Source: Ornithodoros turicata
Taxonomy: Eukaryota > Arthropoda > Arachnida > Ixodida > Argasidae
Reading direction: 5' to 3'
Assembly (NCBI RefSeq): GCF_037126465.1
Contig: NC_088206.1
Coordinates: 66,653,687-66,717,686, forward strand
DNA: 64,000 nucleotides
In this document: one piece after another, positions 1 through 10,600 of the stretch
Layout: the number at the start of each line of letters is the position of its first letter
How positions within the stretch are numbered: position 1 is the stretch's first letter
Program-made: the position numbers and the translations under genes
Notes under the pieces: generated by a model
Seen by the model: the letters and a program-made list of their open reading frames with translations, nothing else
Database searches by the model: none
What the model was told of the DNA's origin: nothing

Positions 1-268
1 TGACATGCTGTCCCTCGTTTTCAACAAGTGTTACAACCTGTCCGTTTTGCAACGAATTTGCTCAAGTTTGCGATTGATTACTGTCTGATGTGACATGGTG
101 ATAATTTGTCCTAGATGATAAGTCCAGAGCATGAAGGCTCTGCGTTTTATTAAGTCACGACGTCGTGACGCGCACACGGCCGTAAAAAGAAGATGGTGCA
201 ATGGGGAAAGTTGCCAACACTGAGCGTAAAATAATAATGAATAAAAGAAGAAAAAAATCTACATCTAC
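1..268. other. 3' flank of tetraspanin A
   Basis: No coding signal or repeat was recognised. It probably contains the 3' UTR of tetraspanin A. Confidence 0.4.
146..151 (-). terminator. Candidate polyadenylation signal for tetraspanin A
   Basis: AATAAA on the minus strand about 120 nt after the stop codon at 269. It is the nearest canonical hexamer downstream of the gene. Transcript ends are not visible from sequence. Confidence 0.4.
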
Positions 269-3200
269 TCACTCTGGTGCGTCCTCCATAGCTTCCAGTT
301 TGGCCAATTTCTTCTTGAGGCCCTTGGCAACCGCCTTGTAGTATTTCTTATAGACTTTCGTCAACGTATTGAGTTCGCTTATGACGTTGCTCACCATGCT
401 GCCCACTATTATTAAAGCCATGAGCACGGCAATAACAATCGTCGCCAAGAAGATGCCGTTCTTTCTGATCACGGCGACCATGGTGTCCACGCAGTTTCGA
501 ACGTAGACGACATTCCACGCCTGATAATCCGTCATGGCCAGGACACCGCCACCACAAAAGCGGTGCGTCAGTGCGCTGATGGCGGGGTCGTCACCCGACA
601 CCCTGCAGCACGATGACGGTACGCTGCAGCGCTCGGAGCTCGGGTTATCTTTGGTGCAGTTGAAGTACACGTTCATGTTCCAGTCGCGGAAGTTTTTCGT
701 GGTGACTCCGCAGCACTGGAACCTTGCCTGAACGTAGTCGACGAGGCCTTGGAAGTCTTCGTTGTCTCGGTAGTGAATGATGAGCTGTGTACTGAAGAGG
801 CCCTTGATGCTCTGTTGGACGAGAAGAAATTACATCGCTAGGTGTCCAGCAGGAGCATGGACATTATGGGTCCTGTTTATCTTTACAATTTGCCATACAG
901 GAAATAGCTGGAGTTTGAGATGCTTCAGCATGTCTTGCATATAGACGACAGCCTATAGCACCGCTTTGAGAAGGAGGTCTCTTCTCTAGGCCCAACGTCA
1001 CGCCGCTGGAGCCTCTCTGCAGCCGCAGAGGCAGCGCTGATCTTAAAAATTCGTTTAGTTAATGTCAGATGTTAATGTTTAACTATCAGAATGAAAAAAA
1101 TCGGTGGCGATTTAGAGGTAAATGAGAGAGAAATGCGTTAGCATTAAACGCCTTTTCCAGACCATACTTGACTTCCGGGCATCCGGGTGTCAGTCTAAAC
1201 CAGACTTCCGGTTGTCCACTTCCTGTCTAAACCAGACTTCCGGTTGTTCACTTCCCATTTGTACTTGACTTCCAGCCTCCACTTCCGATCTAACCCGACT
1301 TCTGGTTTCCCCTCCGGTCTATACTGGACTTCCAGGAGCCCATTGAAGACCATTGAATTAACCTTTAATTAGCCTCAATTATTTTCAGTTACCCTTTAAT
1401 TACCGACGGTAAACGCAGGATACCTGGGGTAATCTTGAATTTCAATTAATTTCTTTTAAGTACGTTTGTTTTCCTTAATTATTCTTAATTCCCCTTTAAT
1501 TGCCGTTAATTATCATTAATCACATTTAATTTACTTTCATATTTGTCCTAACTGCATATGTCTTACCTTTAAACTCAACTTTCTTGCTTTAATAGACCTC
1601 TCCCTGTTTGTAAACAAATGGCGTCATAGTGTTCGACAGCGACAGCAATTTGGTAGAGTTGAACTACGCTCGAAGCTAGAGGCGAACAAGGTCGCGCCCG
1701 AGAGCCACGGTCTTGAGGGGATTACGATGGTCCCTGAAAGGGACCTTCGGTCCTACTTTTCTTTCAATAGGAGGCATCGAACAAATGCCCATTCATGGAA
1801 CCTAGCACTCCCCTTCCGATTTGTTTCGATATTTAAAGGCAATAGAACTACAGGGTGTGTGCAGAAAAACATGACCCGCATTTTTACATGTAACTCGTTG
1901 TCTACTTAGCCGAGGAACTTCCGGTGGCGCACGACGGCGTATTTATGCGTGCGAAAGCTACAAAAAAATCCTGGAAGCCATACTCAGTGTAAAAAAATAA
2001 ACAGAGCGCGAAAACATGGGCTTCCATGCATTAGAATAGGGCGGTCATGACAGTGCATTGTAGTGCATTTCCGTCTCAGAGTTATGTGCAGTCACCGCTA
2101 GGGGTACTGCCGATGAGCATCCATGTGGGACATCGTTTCGATTTATGCACCGATAGCTCCCCTAGCGGTACTTGAACACAACTCCCCTACATGCACCATG
2201 TTGCCCTTTCACATACACCCTGTTGTCAACCATGTTGCCCTATTCTGAAGCCGACGTTTTCGTTGTTCCGTTTATTTTTTAAGCTGAGTATGGCTTCCAT
2301 AATTTTTCTACAGATTTCGCACGCATAAATGCGCCATCGTGCGCCACCGGAAGTTCGTTAGTTAGGTAGGCAACAAGCTATGTGCCTAAATGCGGGTCAT
2401 GTTTTTCTGCACAGACCCTGTATACCAGAGAAACGTCATGACGTTTCTCGGGTATAGTTCTATTGCCTTTAAATACGTCTGCCTTATATACCTCCTTGCT
2501 GTTAATTACCTTCGACTACTTCAATTTCATATAATTTACCTCCATGTACATTTCCCCAGCTATATACCCTTTACATGTCCACTTATACCTCTGCCTCGGC
2601 GCCACCAGTTTGGTAGAGTTGAACTGTGCTCGACGCTATAGGGAGAACAAGGTCGCGCCCGAACGCCACGGTCTTCAGGAGATTACGATGGTTCTTGAAA
2701 GGGACGCGACCTTCGGTCCTACTTTTCTTTCAGTAGGAGGCAGCGAACAAGTGTCCATTCGTGGAACCCAGCTCTCCCCTCCCGATCTGTTTCGGTTTCA
2801 GTCTGTCTATACCAACGTCATGATGACGCTTCTCGGGTAGAGGTATACGGGACCCCCATCTCCCCCTTTTCCGGTAGCGAACGCCAGCTCGCAACCCAGG
2901 AAACCGGTTTTGCATGGAGGTGACTCAACATGGACGTCGAGTTCTTGTAAGGAGAAACCACGTGACACGATTGGGCCCAATCGCGGACTCCGAACGGCGC
3001 GGAAAAGGAATGCGATACTCTGTACCCCTCATATTGCCGGAGTGTCTCGAGCTCGTCACTGACAGACTTACCCCTCTGGCGAAGAATGGCACACCGACGA
3101 AGGTGAATCCGAGCACGAGGTCAACGATCAGGAGAAAGGTCAAAATACTGTTGTACGTTTGAAGCAGCGCGAGGTTTTCGCGTAGAGTGCCAATGAAACC

Positions 3201-6016
3201 GATCGCTGACATGATGAAGGCCAAAGATCCCAGGATCAAATAAGGGATCTCCAGGTTCACCAGCAGGTTTAGGAGTATGGGATCTCTAATCAGCATGAAA
3301 TCGTTCCACCGCATGATCAGGGAATAGACCTAAAGCGGAAGGAAATATACATTTAGTTGTTGGCAGTCGCAAGTATGGAATATACACGGCGCATCACGTG
3401 CTATTGGCGTAAGGCCTAAGCACCACGAAATAGCGCAAAGCACAGTAGGTGCAAGGACTAGGTGCACGGGTTAGGCGCAAGGACTAGGCGCAAGGACTAG
3501 GCGCAAGGACTAGGCGCAAGGACTAGGTGCAAGGACTAGGTGCAAGGACTAGGTGCAAGGACTCCAGTTGAACTACTGTGATGTGTGAACCAATCGAAGC
3601 GTCCATAATTCCCGAGCAATTTCAGGCAAGAAGGGAATGTGGATAACAATAGGGATATATGTTAGGACTCATTTTGCAGAGCTGCAACTTCAATATGAGA
3701 ACTTACGGATCCTGCAGTAATGATGCCGGAGAACAACATGATGATGAGGTTGAGGACGAGCAGAGTGTAGCGATGGCAGGGGTTGATGTCGATTATGAGT
3801 GTTGATACTTCCTCCAGAGGTTTCTCCTTTTTAGAACGCTTTGCTGCTTAAAAAGAAGTATGAGAAATATACAGTCTGTGTAAGACCATGGTTAGAGGAG
3901 AACGCGGGTAACGTTAACAGTATCCGCACTGTACACGCGCATGCGTGATCCGCCGCAACTGCATCCGCAACCGCGCATGTTGAAATAAATCTGTATGAGC
4001 ACGTCTACGGCCAAAGCACTTATAGGAAAGAACCTACGTGAAAAGAATTGTACAAACTGCGTATGAAATGCTCAGGAAAATTATGCCATCCATAGTTGCC
4101 CAGTAAGAGCAGTTTATGGAACGGTAACGCAAGGATCCAACGTACTGCGCGCGCTCTCAATCGTGATGCCTAGGGGGCGTTGGCAGAGATTGAAGCAGTG
4201 CCGTATACACCGTTTTCCAGCCAGCCTCGCTCCGAGCACTTTCGCACCCAGCACACTCCAGCAAGGAGGAAACCACGGAGGAAGCATACGACACGTGTGC
4301 TTTCCTTCTCTCTGGCATGCGCGGTAAACAGTTTCCAACATGCTCCCCCGGCTAGACTGCGCTGTGCTTTCAATATGGCGGCGTCCACGGGAAAACGGTT
4401 TATATAGAGAGAGGTTGGCCATCTTTTGATCTTTTGCCGCTTCACGGGCGGAACCTGTTTTGATGTCAGAGTCAAGAAAAGCCTGAATCCAAGCGAAATC
4501 CGCTTATCAGCCAGCAGGTAGGCGCCATTTTGATGCAGTCCACCGGCCGGTAGACGTTTTGTCGCGCTCAATGTAATCTACCAGAATCGCCAGCTTACGA
4601 GTGACCCACAGGCGCCTGCAATATGGAGGCTTTGTTTCCAAACTGAAAGGATTCAAGGACGAAGGGCTCTCGAAGGGACGCGATACGCGCGTGTCTTCCC
4701 TATGTATCGTGAACAAGGCTTTGCATCAACATGGCGTCGGCGACCAGTTGATGACTGGATAACAATAATACGTGCGAGGGAGGTCGTTCAGCCGTGACGT
4801 CGCATGACGCGGTTCAAGTTAGGCTCCTCCTAGTGGCCAAACTCTCTCTATAAACAGCTTTGGCGCTGGGTGCTCGCCATCGCCACCTTGCGGACAACGC
4901 TTGCAGGCGCCGGAAGCAGACACGCATATCCGGCGTTCCGAGAGAAGAGACGTCGAGACAAAAAGTTCGGCATGCTGAACTTTCTCGAACTTTTGCGGCG
5001 TTCGCGAGAGCTCCCGAGAGCGTTGTCTTCTTGGCCAATGAGGAGGCATGTCGAAACCACGCCTTCTCGTTTTTCGCCTACTTGTTTTCGCCGTTGTCGT
5101 GACAGCTTTTTTTTTTTTTTTTTTGCACTTTGATTTCATGACGCTTGCGCCATTAAGATAATCAAAACGTTAAACGTGATGAGCTGCAGTAAGATCGAAG
5201 TAGACCTCTACCCGAGAAACGTCATCATGACGTTGGTAGACAGACAACCCGAAAGAAATCGGAAGGGGAGGGCTGGATTGGGTTCCACGAATGAGCACTT
5301 GTTTGTTGCCTCCTCCGACCGAAGTAGGACCGAAGGTCGCATCCCTTTACCTTACCACACTATTCCTTTAATGCGGTACTGTGCACGGTACCTTTAATGC
5401 TTGTTTGCGGATATCTTATCGGCTTATAAATGCGGATGTCTGCGCGGGCCGAAAGGATACGCGCTGTTATCCGCGAGTCACCAGCGCAATGTTCAAGACG
5501 TCGCATTTCTATCCACAAACCTTCGGATTCAACTGCAACCGCGCACATCTCCATTCATTATGATCGAGCGCCGATGCCTTACGGTAACGATACGTATTAC
5601 GGCAGCGCGTCCTCGATGTTCATACGACTACTATAGATGCACGTGTATCAGTTCACATGGCGAAACGCACACGAATCAAACGGCATTTACGCCAGACATT
5701 TTGGAGATAGGGCGCTTGGCTATGGTTTCCATGTGCAGGATACGAGATAAGAGCATTCTGAAGACTGACTGGTAGATATAAACGAAAATGCTCGGTTTAA
5801 CGTTAAATAATGGCAATATTGCTCGCATCTCAACAGTATTAGACAGTGACGGTTTGATATATACGCAGCAATCGTTAGTCCTCGTGACGGTTTTAGCAAA
5901 CTTTTGCGCTATATTGCCTACACGATCGAGCAGTGCTTACTTCACGGTCGGACTGTGCTCAAGGAATTACCTTTCTTTGCCGACTTTTCGGTAGAGCCAC
6001 CTGCATTTGAATCCAT
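269..6016 (-). CDS. Tetraspanin A (TspanC8-like), four exons
   Basis: Exons on minus: 6016-5971, 3846-3707, 3329-3072 and 811-269 (stop included). All junctions are GT/AG and the phases agree (1, 0, 0), giving 328 residues. The start is the ATG at 6016, whose 46-nt exon ends at a GTAATT donor in the phase the next exon needs; this first exon is the least certain. Seen: a charged lysine-rich N-tail, TM1, TM2 followed by the family signature GFIGTLREN, TM3, a large loop with CCG at residues 181-183 and eight cysteines (CCG, FNC, ERC, SCC, FC, NC), TM4 at about 267-289 and a lysine-rich tail. Family knowledge: eight-cysteine loops with the spacing YFNC..ERC..SCC typify TspanC8 proteins (TSPAN5/10/14/15/17/33), which carry ADAM10 to the cell surface; that role is inferred here. 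It is divergently paired with tetraspanin B, with matching exon structure. Confidence 0.87.
1592..1848 (+). repeat. AATAGACCTCT MITE family, copy 1 (right end degraded)
   Basis: It starts AATAGACCTCTCCCTG and carries the shared core TTTGGTAGAGTTGAACTACG and ACAAGGTCGCGCCCGA. The same core occurs near 2.6, 5.3 (inverted), 8.4 and 59.5 kb. The right inverted end seen in other copies is not preserved. Confidence 0.65.
2583..2846 (+). repeat. AATAGACCTCT MITE family, copy 2
   Basis: Core as in copy 1. The right end reads TCTCGGGTAGAGGTAT, the inverse of the left-end consensus ATAGACCTCTACCCGAGA. Confidence 0.65.
3446..3563 (+). repeat. 13-bp minisatellite
   Basis: About nine head-to-tail copies of a 13-bp unit, GCGCAAGGACTAG or GTGCAAGGACTAG. 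The first copies are imperfect; C-type units come first, then T-type units. It lies in intron 2 of tetraspanin A, about 115 bp upstream of exon 3 in the direction of transcription. Confidence 0.9.
4170..4400 (-). repeat. Interspersed repeat shared with 56.6 kb
   Basis: Read on minus it matches 56640-56835 on plus, through TTTTCCCGTGGACGCCGCCA, AGAGAGAAGGAAAGCA and GAGGCTGGCTGG blocks. The family is unknown. Confidence 0.6.
4401..4853 (+). repeat. MITE with TATAGAGAGAG ends, copy 1
   Basis: The left end TATATAGAGAGAGGTTGGCC is inverted at the right end as GGCCAAACTCTCTCTATA. The interior is shared, inverted, with 9838-10170 (for example CTGAATCCAAGCGAAATCCG and GACCCACAGGCGCCTG). It lies in intron 1 of tetraspanin A. 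Confidence 0.7.
5198..5346 (-). repeat. AATAGACCTCT MITE family, copy 3 (partial)
   Basis: It shows the end sequence TAGACCTCTACCCGAGAAAC followed by an ACGTCATCATGACGT palindrome and the family core up to ACCGAAGGTCGC. Only about 150 bp of the element remains. Confidence 0.6.
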
Positions 6017-7655
6017 GGTTCTAGAATGCATGGAGTCCAGCGCTTGCCGAGAACAGAATAAAGCGTCCGCGAGCGGCGTGCCTCGAGCGTCGCGGTAGCA
6101 GAAACAGCGTGCTATTCGTCTATTTCGTCCTCCTTTGTCGCGGTGATAGTGGTGCGTACTGTGTATTCACACGAACGACATCCGCACGGAAGATTCTAGT
6201 GGAAGGAAAAGCGGAACCACTGCTCACAGAAACGAAGTTCCGTCCCGTGTTACGTGAGTATTCACACGGTGCGGAATATCGGGAGTGGCGTACTGCGCAG
6301 TTAGCAGACGACACTCCGCAGACGACACCGTCAGCGTCTTTCCTGTCGTCTGCTACAGAATATCTTGCGGCGGTGTTGCAGGATATTCCCCACGGTCAGC
6401 AGTGTACGTGAACACTGGACGTTGAGCGCTCGCGCTCAGAAGCCATGATGTTTTTCGCGTCTTCCGCGGGGAATGTCGCTCGTGTGAGTACACGGATATA
6501 CTGTGCCGACTTAGATACAGGTTATGCCGAGAAATCTCTTTGAGAGAGTTACTCAATGGGTCCATATGAAGGTGGGACAGGATGCGCTTGCCACGGAAGT
6601 GAGCCGCGCTTATAATAATGGTGTTATTTACACAAGGTCATGGGTGTCCCGCGAAGAGGCGAGGGAGCATCGTGGCCCTCTTCTGGCGCTCCAGGACCAG
6701 CTGTGAAACTTGCGAGATCCTTACTTGCGTGCTGACATCATTTATACTCAGATATCGCCATAACGACATGAATCTTATCCACCGCAGCCAACGCATATCG
6801 GAAGTTTCCATCGTCGTCTTTCTATTGCTTAATGTCTATTGGTTGCACGCTTTGCGATCCTTTGGGAGCTCTTTGCTCTCCCCTAGAAAAAAATCCTGTG
6901 AACGCCAACGACACGAGACTTCAGTTCAGAACACGCAGACGGACACTTGCAGAAGTTGCTATTCGGGCTTTCCAGGAGTTGTTGGCCACTTTTCGAAGTA
7001 CGTAATTGTTATGTCCGCGCGTGCGTCCATGTACTGATGGACAACTTATCATATCTGTCCCTTTCGCGAGTATCAACTCATACTGTCACGAGCTACGGAA
7101 AATATACGTTGTCTTGACCACGTCATCGAGTGTACAACAGTTTGCATTCACAGTTAAGTAGAGAGAAACGGGCCTATGGCACCGGACTGCACAGCTATTC
7201 GCCGGTACCAAGAGCATGAGTGCAGTCGCGGTCCTGAAGCATGGGAAGGAACAAGCAAGCTATGGCTGAAAATAGACACGAGCGCAAAAAAAAAAAAAAA
7301 AAAACGGCAACCCCACGAGAACCGTGCGATATTTGGAGTACATTCAGTGAAGGAGGACCTGGCCAAGGTAATCCCTGGGCCACAGAGGACACATTGGTAG
7401 AAGAAGAAGAAGAAGGACACACATGGAACATGACATTATGCAATTCACTGAACGGAAAGCAATCTTTTGATTGGTAGGAGAAGAAGAAGGAAAGGACGAG
7501 GGCACGAGCACGTGACCCTCGTGGTCGCTCGTTATGCATGGTTATTGCGTGAACATAGATGGACATAATTCAGTCGGCACGAGGAGCAAACCGATCAAGC
7601 TGGTCCGAACCAGGAACAATTTTGCTGAAGACCTGTTCTCAATTTCCTTCCAAGC
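6017..7655. promoter_or_regulatory. Divergent intergenic region between the two tetraspanins
   Basis: About 1.64 kb separates the proposed start codons of the two divergent paralogues, so both promoters should lie here. It contains three copies of the GTCGTCTGC motif (6302-6355) and a poly(A) run near 7287. No TATA box or other promoter element could be placed with confidence. Confidence 0.45.
6302..6355. repeat. GTCGTCTGCT motif cluster 1
   Basis: TAGCAGACGAC at 6302-6312, GCAGACGAC at 6318-6326, and the inverse GTCGTCTGCTA at 6345-6355. The outer copies therefore form a short inverted pair. It lies about 290 bp upstream of the tetraspanin A start codon. Confidence 0.75.
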
Positions 7656-10600
7656 ATGGAGGGTCGTCGTCCTGCGGCGCAAGGTAACGTGTAGTTCAAT
7701 ATCAAATGTTACTGCCCTTTTAGACTAAATATAAAAACGATACATTCTCTGACCGACGAGAATCTGTAGTTCCACTCATGACGACCAGTTGCCTCTGGGT
7801 ACGAACTGTGAGACGCGTCAAACAGACACGGTGAAACCAGATGACTTCGGGTTGAACACTTCGAAGTGTCGTATAAATCTCGTCGCCAGTATCAATGTCA
7901 AGCCAGTGAGGAGACGGTTAGCAGGAACGGAGTACCATTATGCGGTGTACAAGCAGAACCGTCAAACTGTCACGCGATTCTCGCGATGAGGGAGACACGG
8001 AGACCAGCAAACTGACAGTGGGAACGGCCTGACTCCCTCTACTGATTTCGGGATTAGTTGTGTTCCGCGTAAGCGAAATTTTACCCAGCATGCAAGGGAG
8101 CGTCCTGGTCTTTTAGATAACAAGAAAAACAAACCGGGTGTGAGGATACGGTACGTTTTTACAGTAGCGTCACCGATAGCTACCATACCTTTCCGCCAGT
8201 CACGGGGGCGTGTGGTCGCAATAATGAGAGACTGGGGACTGTTTGCTCGGCTGCGAAATACGCTGCCACGGTGATTCTCAGCATCATAAGAGTTTGCGAC
8301 AACGTCTATTGGATTGGGTCGGAATTGTCGCTATGCTGTATTGGTTAATAGACCTCTCCCTGTCTGTAAACAAACGACGTCTTGTGTTCGACAGCGCCAC
8401 CACTTTGGCAGAGTTGAACTACGCTCGACGCTAGGGGCGAACAAGGTCGCGCCCGAAAGGCACTGTCAGGCAAGGGGGGGGGGGGAAGTGCCCGTTTATG
8501 GAACCCAGCCCTCCCATTCCGATTTTTTTGCGGTTTCAGTCTGTCTACCAACGTCATGATGTCGCTTCTCGGGTAGAGGTCCTTTGCGCCAGTTTGTCCG
8601 TGAGGTATTCACCATTTACTTTCTCATTTTGCCCGAAGGTTCCAAACAACCGCATGGGTCAAAGGAACAGGACGACGACGAGGGCTCCACATTAGTCATA
8701 GACATCGACCGGTTTCACCGCTACTCACTGCTCATCAGCAACTTCGTCGTCATGTTGACATCAGGCGTCCTTGCTGCAGGATGTGTAAGTTGCCGTCTGC
8801 GGACTCTCTTGTCCGCATTGTGTCCTGGGGGTCGGGGGACCGTTGAGTAGACGAGCGGTCTGCCTACCTAAGCTGGCGGCATGTTGCTCGTGGAAGAGGG
8901 ACATGGGAGGGAAGGAAGTGCACTATCCTTGCGTTTGCTGATTAGGAGCGAGGGAGGCTCCGCCTCCAGGATGCGGGCCAATAGGAGGACACCGAGGGCA
9001 GGCACTTCCCTTACGTGACCTTAAAGATGGCTGCGCCCGTGATCGGTGGCCAAATCGTTTGTAAACAAAGCGTGTACTGTTTCTGTGCACGGTTTTGAAC
9101 GTCTTCCGATCCCGATAATGGACCTTTTCGGGGTAAGCTTATGCGCACGCGCAGCCACCTGGGGACGGCTGCCACGTTCATTGGGCTGAGGGGGGAGGGA
9201 TAATCGGTTTCAAGGTTACGCGAACGTTTGAGGCCGAGATTTGACGACGCTTTGTACTTGTAATCAGTACAGTACGCCTTCACTCTTTTCGCATTCTTCT
9301 TACGATCTTCTCTTGCTACTTTACCACGCAACGTGCCATTCCGAACGTCCCTATGTTTATTGGGCGGAAATATCACGTTTGGCATTCCGCCGCCAGAGGC
9401 GACGCGAATATGGAAATCGTCCATTATTATTGTTGATAATCTCGCATTAAATGCCCAGTATTGTGCTCGTAATGCCTCCACTCGTAATGTCACCACTTCC
9501 AAAGATACGACGGCGACTCGGCACTGAGACACTGTGCCGATGCGATCAACTTACACTATACGGAGAAATCGGCTACTATGCCGCGGAAGAAGCATCGTAT
9601 GGTTTACGCTGCTAAAATATGTTCATTCCTTGGCTTTATTCCGACGGGAATATGTGGGCAAGTAAAAAAACGGCATGTAAACACCTCAAAATGACGTGTT
9701 CTATGACGTGTGGCCAGGACAAAGTCGCGGTTTTGCAAAAAGCACCCGCTCGAGAGTAGTTACAAAAATGACGTATTTATGTCACCCCTGCTGTGGTTAC
9801 TATCATTGAGTGCTTCTAGTGGGGTCCGCAAGATAGCGATGGCGAGCAGCAAGCGCCAGAGCCCTTCGAGAACCCTTCGCCCTTGAATCCTTTCATTTTG
9901 GCAAAGCCCTCCTTACCACAGGCCTGCCACAGGCGCCTGTGGGTCATAAGCCGGCGATTACGGTAGACTACACTGAGCGCGATAAAAGCACCTGTCGACT
10001 AGGCGGTGGACTGCATCAAAATGCTGGCTGATATCTGCTGGCTGATAGGCGGATTTCGCTTGGATTCAGGCTGCTTTGGCGGGGCAACGGCGACTCTAGC
10101 GTCAAAACAGCTAGGCTCCTCCCATGAAGCGGCAAAGGATCATAAGATGTCCAAACTCACTCTATATACGACTCTGGCCAGGGCCACCATGACGTAATCG
10201 TGACGTTGGTAGACATAGCGAAACCGCGAAACAGCGCGGGCGGAGAACACCGCGGTTTCGCACAGACGTATTCGTATTCCTTCACGAAGGTCGCTTCTTG
10301 GTACAGACAAATCATGTCACTTGTTTAGTCCCTTTGGTGTCTTCATTCGCGTTCCCAGTCCACCGCGGAAAGGAAAGAAGGCTCCACCCAAGGGTTGCAT
10401 CGTCTTGAGAGTCAATACAGTGAACCCTCGTTATTATGACCATGGTCGTTCCAGAAAATTTTGGTCATTATGCCGAATTGTCATATTAACGGAGGGATTT
10501 GCAGAGGTTTCACTGCATTGTTCCCCGGGATACGGTCGTAAAACGCGTATGTCGGATTATCGGGGGTCATATTAACGAGGGTTCACTGTACCATAATCCC

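Larger units (their letters stand above)
812..3071. other. Intron 3 of tetraspanin A, repeat-rich
   Basis: The intron lies between exons 3 and 4 on minus. It contains a degenerate GACTTCCGG-rich tandem stretch at about 1170-1340, an AT-rich TTTAATTA stretch at about 1350-1530, and two copies of the AATAGACCTCT repeat. No exon was recognised in it. Confidence 0.6.

Noticed and set aside
3458..3563. CRISPR-like array
   Set aside because: The 13-bp units are head-to-tail with no spacers. It is a minisatellite in a eukaryotic intron.
9011..9532. 173-codon minus-strand open frame
   Set aside because: It lies in intron 2 of tetraspanin B, has low-complexity basic composition, no domain and no homologous segment in the paralogue.
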